A stretch of DNA of 10,015 nt from contig CALAMM010000162.1 of NCBI GenBank assembly GCA_937925775.1, forward strand, positions 1-10,015, read 5' to 3'. The notes below the pieces were generated by a model. That model ran no database searches. It saw only the letters and a program-made list of their open reading frames with translations, and was not told the origin of the DNA. Every line of letters starts with the position of its first letter. Positions within the stretch are counted from its first letter, which is position 1. Below are positions 5,569-10,015 of the stretch, one piece after another. Source of the stretch: an uncultured Fimbriimonadales bacterium (lineage in GTDB: Bacteria; Armatimonadota; Fimbriimonadia; Fimbriimonadales; GBS-DC). Made by a program: the position numbers and the translations under genes.

Positions 5569-6658
5569 ATTCCATCCCTCCTTCGGCTCGGCTGTCGGCG
5601 TGTTTCGGCTCCGCGAACAGCATCTTACCACGCGCCGACTGCAAAACGCTGGTCACAACCACTTCAATCGGCTGATTGAGATACTCGCGCCCGCCCTCTA
5701 CGACCACCATCGTGCCGTCCTCGAGGTAGGCGATACCTTGCTCCGGCTCCTGCCCTTCACGAATGGGAACAACCGTCAGCTCCTCACCAGGTAGCACATG
5801 GATGCGCACGGCTTCCGCGAGCTCGTTGATGTTCAACACGCGCACGCCTTGCAGCTCCGCTACGCGGTTCAGATTGTAATCGTTGGTGATGATGTCCGCT
5901 CGCATCGCTTTGGCGAGGCGCACGAGCCGAGCGTCGACCTCGTCGCCCGAATGGGGCGCAAGTCGGTCATGCACGCGCACCTCCAGATTCTCGCCAAGGT
6001 CCGCCTGGAGCTGCTTTAGCACATCCAGCCCGCGCCTGCCCCGCGCCCGACGCAGAGGGTCTTCCGAATCGGCAATATGCTGCAACTCGTCCAGCACAAA
6101 GCCCGGCACATAAAGCTTCCCTTCCAGAAACCCCGTGCGCAGAATGTCGCGAATGCGCCCGTCGATAATCACGCTCGTGTCCAGCACCTTAATCCCCTTC
6201 GAGCGGCGCGCCATCTGCGCCGTGAGCGGGAGGTACTCCTTCATGCTCAAAAAGCTCACGATGCTCAGATACACCAAGATAACGAAGGCGAGCAGGGTGA
6301 GCGCCCAACCCAGCCGCGCACCGCCAATCGCAAACAGCAACGGATAGAGCGCGAAAGTAATCACTGCTGCCGAGACCAGCCCCAGCCCAATCGCCAACTT
6401 TTCGTCTGGCTCTGCTTCCTCCAAGTGCTGTGCCACCCGCGCCAGCAACTGAAAACCGTGATTAGCCACCAGAATCCCCATCAGCAGCCCTGCGGTCGTT
6501 AACCCCACGCGCGTCCACAGAGGTGAAATCGGCGGACTGCCCGCGAACCAGCTGTCCACCGCCTTGAGAAAGGGGTCAGCAAGCAGGAACCCAACGGTCG
6601 CAAACAGAACCATCCCGACCGCGAGGAACAGCCAATACATCAGGCGATGGATTGTCAT
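5519..6658 (-). CDS. Membrane-anchored PIN-TRAM domain protein (YacL-like)
   Basis: The 379 residues begin with four membrane segments (about 7-27, 51-72, 89-112, 116-138). A PIN nuclease-fold domain follows (about 157-285), then a TRAM domain (about 289-348). The acidic PIN residues are present: Asp160 and Asp166 (VLDTSVIIDGRI), Glu191 (VLDELQHIA), Asp242 (VDARLVRLA) and Asp260 (TNDYNLNRVA). PIN domains cut RNA and TRAM domains bind it, so a membrane-bound RNase is the expected role; the YacL group is otherwise poorly characterised. The frame is open to 6910, but the ATG at 6658 has GGAGG (6668-6664) 5 nt upstream and starts just before the first TM. The last 30 or so residues are a poorly conserved tail overlapping ispDF. 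The order yacL-ispD-ispF is the same as in Bacillus subtilis. Confidence 0.93.
   Translation of the reverse strand: MTIHRLMYWLFLAVGMVLFATVGFLLADPFLKAVDSWFAGSPPISPLWTRVGLTTAGLLMGILVANHGFQLLARVAQHLEEAEPDEKLAIGLGLVSAAVITFALYPLLFAIGGARLGWALTLLAFVILVYLSIVSFLSMKEYLPLTAQMARRSKGIKVLDTSVIIDGRIRDILRTGFLEGKLYVPGFVLDELQHIADSEDPLRRARGRRGLDVLKQLQADLGENLEVRVHDRLAPHSGDEVDARLVRLAKAMRADIITNDYNLNRVAELQGVRVLNINELAEAVRIHVLPGEELTVVPIREGQEPEQGIAYLEDGTMVVVEGGREYLNQPIEVVVTSVLQSARGKMLFAEPKHADSRAEGGMEYSTRPYSGGRKRRSVR
5576..5583 (-). promoter_or_regulatory. Shine-Dalgarno supporting an ATT start for ispDF
   Basis: AAGGAGGG on the minus strand. AAGGAGG ends 8 nt before the ATT at 5568-5566. An ATG at 5575-5573 is only 1 nt away and is in the frame of the PIN-TRAM gene, so it cannot start IspD. 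Confidence 0.65.
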
Positions 6659-6773
6659 CAGAGCCTCCACATATATTATACGCTCTGGAGCGGCGAAAAT
6701 CGCGCTGGTAATCGCTGGGGCGTCCAGCAACGGCAGCAGGAAACTCGCCCTCTGGAGAGAAATCGAATGCTGT
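6659..6773. promoter_or_regulatory. Divergent intergenic region between the PIN-TRAM operon and the DUF6785 gene
   Basis: These 115 bp must hold the promoters of two divergent units. The minus-strand -10 box is clear (6675-6680). For the plus-strand gene only a GGAGAG (6754-6759), 14 nt before the ATG, is visible, and no convincing plus-strand promoter was found. Confidence 0.5.
6664..6687 (-). promoter_or_regulatory. Perfect TATAAT box and Shine-Dalgarno of the PIN-TRAM operon, with flanking inverted repeat
   Basis: On the minus strand TATAAT (6680-6675) is followed by GGAGG (6668-6664) and the ATG at 6658. A start 7 nt past the -10 would leave a leader of only about 10 nt. No good -35 is seen near 6697-6704. 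CAGAGC (6659-6664) and GCTCTG (6682-6687) form an inverted repeat around the box, a possible operator. Confidence 0.55.
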
Positions 6774-8762
6774 ATGTCCGTCAAGCCTGTGTTGCAGGAG
6801 CCTCCGCAGCCCCAGCCCGACGGGCTCCTCATCGAGCCGACGATTGAGCGTGCGCGTGGACTGCGACTGCGGGGCCTGGTGATTGGCTTCGCCTTGCTAC
6901 CGTTCACCACCTACTGGGCGGTGGAAATCGTACTGAGCGTGATTTTCTCGCTCATGATCCCGCCCGTAGCAACGCTGATGGTGGTCGCCCTGCTCAACGC
7001 GCTCGGGCGATTAATCTTCCGCCGCTGGTTCTTAGAGACGCCCGACTTAGTGGTGATTTTCACCGTGCTGTTCGTGGGCACGGCGATGGCGGCGGAATGG
7101 ATGAATGTCTGCGTGCCCCTGTGGCACTCGTTCGGACTCTACGCGGACAATAACGAGACCTACCGCAGTCGCGTGCTGCCGCATCTGACCGACTGGCTGT
7201 TTCATAAGAACGCCGCACCTATCCGCGAGTACGGCATCGGCGGCTACAAGTTCCCCTACGCGCTCACGAAGCTGAGCGTGTGGCTCCCCATTTTTCTGGG
7301 CTGGATGGGGTTGTTTGGCTCCGCAGCACTGGCGATGCTCTGTATCAACACGCTCATGCGCCGCCTGTGGACGCAGCAGGAGCGACTCGCGTTCCCAATC
7401 ATTCAGGTTCCCATGCTGCTCTGCCAGCCCCAGTCGCCCCTGTGGCGCAGTCGCTACCTGTGGAGCGCGTTCACCGTGACCTTTCTCATCGGCGTTATCA
7501 ACGGGCTCCATGTCTTTTTCCCGTGGATCCCGCGCATCAATGTGCGCTTCCTCGCCGCCTTGAACGATTACCTTACCACACCGCCTTGGAATCAGGTTGG
7601 GTGGATTCCTGTGGGGCTGTTCCCCTACATGGCGGCGATTGGCGTGTTCGTGCCGAACGATTTGCTCTTTTCGAGCGTGCTGTTCTACTTCGTGCGCAAG
7701 GGCATGCAAGTGATTACAGCCGCGATGGGGTATGAGCAGGGCGTGTTCGGCGGGAGCTACCTGGTGCCGCAGCCACCCTATTTCAGCGAGCAATCGTGGG
7801 GCGCGTTTCTCGGATTGTTCGTGAGCGTGATTTACGCCTCGCGTGGATACCTGAAGCAGATTTGGAACGAGATTAAAACGGGCGAGAATCCCGAGGCAGG
7901 CTACGCGCTCTCCGCACGCTGGGCGTTTATCGGCTTAATCGCCAGTTTGGCGGTACTGGTTGGGCTGGGGGTTGCGGTCGGGTTGCCCTGGTGGCTGGTG
8001 ACGATTTATGTGTCGCTGTTTATAGCGTTCAGCGTGGTGGTCGCGCGTCTGCGGGCACAGCTCGGCGCCCCCATCCACGAGATGGCGTTTATGGGACCCC
8101 ATCAGCTCATGATCGCTTTCACAGGCACGCAGAACCTGACCGAGTCGACCATCGCGAAGTTGATGACCACCTTCCACTTTATGAACCGCCTCCACCGCAC
8201 GCATCCGATGCCCTACCAGTTGGAGTCGATGAAGATGGGCGAGATCGCGCGGTTGAATCAGAAGGCGCTCTTTTTCGTTATTGCGGCGGCGGTATTGCTG
8301 GGCATCTTTCTGGGCGAGGTGTTCAGTATCAACCGCTACTATCGCGACGGCGCACCCGACATGGGAGGCGGCATGGCGGGCGTCATCACCCGGCTCGCCG
8401 ACAACCGCTATCCGCCCAATGTCACGGCAATCGCCTTCTTCACAGGCGCGTTCAGCTTCGTGTTGCTGCTCGATTTTCTGCGCTACCGTATCCCTGGCTT
8501 CCCCATCCACCCTGCAGGCTACGCGCTCTCGATGAACTTCGGCATCGACTATGTCTGGTTCGGGCTGAGCATCGTGCTGTTGATTAAGCTCTTTGTGAAC
8601 CGCTACTTCGGCTTGTCGGGCTACGAGAAGCTGCGCGCGGTGGCGATTGGCGTCATCTTAGGTGAGTTCGCCATCGACATGCCGTTGGCAATCTACCACC
8701 TGATGACGGGTCAGGCGGTATACACGATCTCCATCAACGGGCATCTGGGGTGGAATCAGTAG
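6774..8762 (+). CDS. DUF6785/DUF6784 family multi-spanning membrane protein
   Basis: This 662-residue protein is mostly hydrophobic, with about a dozen or more membrane segments. Clear examples lie at 34-80 (two), 93-110, 168-193, 229-250, 277-296, 344-358, 383-425 (two), 497-518, 551-569 and 588-608. Recognisable family features are QQERLAFPIIQVPML (201-215) after the first membrane block, ARLRAQLGAPIHEM (424-437), FPIHPAGYALS (576-586) and a last block with GVILGEF (626-632). The family occurs mainly in Armatimonadota, Planctomycetes and related groups and has no established function. Its layout suggests a transporter, possibly distantly OPT-like, but that is inference. The frame is open back to 6564, but the upstream part is an antisense shadow of the PIN-TRAM gene, and the ATG at 6774 starts a normal soluble N-terminus rich in Pro. 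Confidence 0.85.
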   Translation: MSVKPVLQEPPQPQPDGLLIEPTIERARGLRLRGLVIGFALLPFTTYWAVEIVLSVIFSLMIPPVATLMVVALLNALGRLIFRRWFLETPDLVVIFTVLFVGTAMAAEWMNVCVPLWHSFGLYADNNETYRSRVLPHLTDWLFHKNAAPIREYGIGGYKFPYALTKLSVWLPIFLGWMGLFGSAALAMLCINTLMRRLWTQQERLAFPIIQVPMLLCQPQSPLWRSRYLWSAFTVTFLIGVINGLHVFFPWIPRINVRFLAALNDYLTTPPWNQVGWIPVGLFPYMAAIGVFVPNDLLFSSVLFYFVRKGMQVITAAMGYEQGVFGGSYLVPQPPYFSEQSWGAFLGLFVSVIYASRGYLKQIWNEIKTGENPEAGYALSARWAFIGLIASLAVLVGLGVAVGLPWWLVTIYVSLFIAFSVVVARLRAQLGAPIHEMAFMGPHQLMIAFTGTQNLTESTIAKLMTTFHFMNRLHRTHPMPYQLESMKMGEIARLNQKALFFVIAAAVLLGIFLGEVFSINRYYRDGAPDMGGGMAGVITRLADNRYPPNVTAIAFFTGAFSFVLLLDFLRYRIPGFPIHPAGYALSMNFGIDYVWFGLSIVLLIKLFVNRYFGLSGYEKLRAVAIGVILGEFAIDMPLAIYHLMTGQAVYTISINGHLGWNQ

Positions 8763-8767
8763 CCGAT

Positions 8768-10015
8768 TTAGCACCCTGCGCCGAAGTGGAACAGCACGAT
8801 GAGCAAGTCGGCGTCGTCCACTATGCCGTCGCGGTTCAGGTCGGCTTGGGCGTTGGTGCTTCCGAACTGGAACAGCACCAGCAGTAGGTCGCTATCATCG
8901 ACGCAGCCGTCGCCGTTCACATCACCTGTGGGGGTGAGCGGCAGTTGAATGCGCCAGATGCCGCGCCCGTAGGTCGCCGCCATCAAGTAGCCTGTGGCAG
9001 GTACGACGCGCACGGTGTTCACTTGCACATTCGGCAGTCCGAGCGGCTGCGTGCCGTTGCGCCAAGTCGCCCCGCCGTCTAAAGTGTAAAAGAAGCCCAC
9101 ATCATTCCCCACATAGATTACCGAGTCAGGCGCGGCAGGGTCGAGCGCCACCGTGTTGGTATGCACATCGGGCAACCCCGTGATGCCAGAGCCGCTGATG
9201 TTGACCCACTGCACAGGGTTTGCGAGCGTGTTGTCGCAGCGATAGACATGCGGTGTGCCTGTTCCGCCGAGCGCTACATAGACCTTGTAGGGGTTTGTGG
9301 GGTGGACGGCGATGTCCATAATGGCGCGGTTGGGCAAGCCGAAGTTGATTTGTCGCCAAGAGTTGCCCGCGTTCGTGGTCATCCACAGTTGCCCATCGTC
9401 GCCGCCTGTATAGATGACATTCGCGTTGCTGGGTGCGCCCGCGATGGCGCGCAGGCGTCCGTTCGTGAGCGATTGACCCCCAACTCGGTTCGTCCAGGTG
9501 CGTGTGATCTCGTTCCACAGGTATAGGTAGTTCGTGCCCGCCAGCATCCAGTTGGGCTGGGCTGGGTGGACAGTGAGCGGCGCGATGAACGCCACTCGGT
9601 CGCTGCCATAGTTGGGTCCAATATATTGAGCGCTACCCCAGTTGTTTGCGGTGCGATAGATATTAAGGTATTGAGCGCTGGCGTACTGGATGTTCGGGTT
9701 CGTGGGGTTATAGGCGCAGTAGGCGCCGTCGCCGCCGACGATGCACTGCCAACTGTTGAGATTGCCGTTCGCGCGGGGCGTGGCGTTGTCCTGCGCGCCG
9801 CCCATCATATGGTTGCGGTCTGTGGGGTGGAACGCCGCCCAGTAGAGTTGGGTGATGCCCAGCGTAGCGTTGAGCCCCGTGATGTTCACCGCGCCCGTGC
9901 TGGGCGTGTAGGTCAGCCGATAGACGCCGCCGTCCGTGCCGATGAGCAGCTCGTTGGGGCTGCGCGGGTTGATTGCCATGCAGTGGATGTCGACATGGAT
10001 ATTGGCTTGGTTTGT
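8768..10015 (-). CDS. BNR/Sortilin-type beta-propeller exoprotein with C-terminal dockerin-like module (5' end beyond window)
   Basis: The frame stays open to the right edge, so the Met at 9979 is internal: the residues before it (HVDIHC) and after it (MAINPRSPNELLIGTDGGVY) form one VPS10/BNR signature. At least 415 residues are visible. Asp-box motifs TTNAGNSW and TLDGGATW (213-220 and 311-318 of the visible part) and a closing ATYGRGIWRI mark propeller blades, as in sialidase-like and glycoside-hydrolase-74-like proteins. No catalytic residues can be assigned. Residues 364-414 are a dockerin-like pair of calcium loops (DVNGDGCVDDSDLL and DLNRDGIVDDADLL), common C-terminal modules on Armatimonadota and Planctomycete exoproteins. 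Export is expected, but the signal peptide lies outside the window. The stop is 5 bp from that of the converging DUF6785 gene. Confidence 0.88.
   Translation of the reverse strand, partial: TNQANIHVDIHCMAINPRSPNELLIGTDGGVYRLTYTPSTGAVNITGLNATLGITQLYWAAFHPTDRNHMMGGAQDNATPRANGNLNSWQCIVGGDGAYCAYNPTNPNIQYASAQYLNIYRTANNWGSAQYIGPNYGSDRVAFIAPLTVHPAQPNWMLAGTNYLYLWNEITRTWTNRVGGQSLTNGRLRAIAGAPSNANVIYTGGDDGQLWMTTNAGNSWRQINFGLPNRAIMDIAVHPTNPYKVYVALGGTGTPHVYRCDNTLANPVQWVNISGSGITGLPDVHTNTVALDPAAPDSVIYVGNDVGFFYTLDGGATWRNGTQPLGLPNVQVNTVRVVPATGYLMAATYGRGIWRIQLPLTPTGDVNGDGCVDDSDLLLVLFQFGSTNAQADLNRDGIVDDADLLIVLFHFGAGC

Noticed and set aside
6564..6773. Upstream extension of the DUF6785 frame
   Set aside because: It is antisense to the start of the PIN-TRAM gene and basic/low in similarity; ATG 6774 is the likely start.
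7047..8510. Long His/Arg-rich minus-strand frames opposite the DUF6785 gene
   Set aside because: Composition is typical of antisense reading of a hydrophobic membrane protein; no motif or SD.
9977..9979. ATG at 9979 as the start of the dockerin exoprotein
   Set aside because: The frame stays open to the window edge and the residues before it continue the BNR/VPS10 motif, so it is an internal Met.

Overview
The window looks like chromosomal DNA from a GC-rich, diderm, probably thermophilic bacterium, most likely of the Armatimonadota or a near relative. This is inferred from the gene mix: a DUF6785/DUF6784 multi-membrane protein, a tandem DUF1080 (3-keto-disaccharide hydrolase-like) secreted protein, a Sortilin/BNR-type exoprotein ending in a dockerin-like module, a fused IspD-IspF enzyme, and what looks like the C-terminal tail of a lipid A acyltransferase-type protein. 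No single marker proves the phylum.

Left part (1-1424): the tail of an LpxL/HtrB-like acyltransferase (ends at 76), then a CRISPR array of 12 identical 30-bp repeats plus one decayed terminal repeat (180-1004) with 12 spacers of 35-38 nt. Three signals agree that the array is read on the minus strand: the repeat ends in ATTGAAAC only on that strand, the decayed repeat lies at the left end, and a good sigma-70-type promoter (TTGACT, 18 nt, TATAGT) lies on the minus strand at 1090-1119. A perfect 9-bp hairpin sits between that promoter and the first repeat. No cas gene is visible. The stretch 1137-1424 before flhB carries inverted repeats but no gene I can support.

Middle part (1425-3658, plus strand): a complete flhB whose autocleavage motif reads NPVT instead of NPTH, followed after 11 bp by a secreted protein with two DUF1080 domains. 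No other flagellar gene is near. A 13-bp perfect inverted repeat (3721-3758) and smaller hairpins separate this pair from the convergent minus-strand genes.

Minus-strand operon (6658 to 3825): a YacL-like four-TM PIN-TRAM protein, bifunctional ispDF, and long-form hibernation factor hpf, with each neighbouring pair overlapping. The yacL-ispD-ispF order is the one known in Bacillus. ispDF appears to begin with a rare ATT codon behind an ideal Shine-Dalgarno sequence. The operon shares a 115-bp divergent promoter region with the next gene.

Right part: a plus-strand DUF6785 membrane protein (6774-8762), then, only 5 bp beyond its stop, the 3' end of a convergent minus-strand gene for a beta-propeller exoprotein with a C-terminal dockerin-like module, which runs off the right edge of the window.
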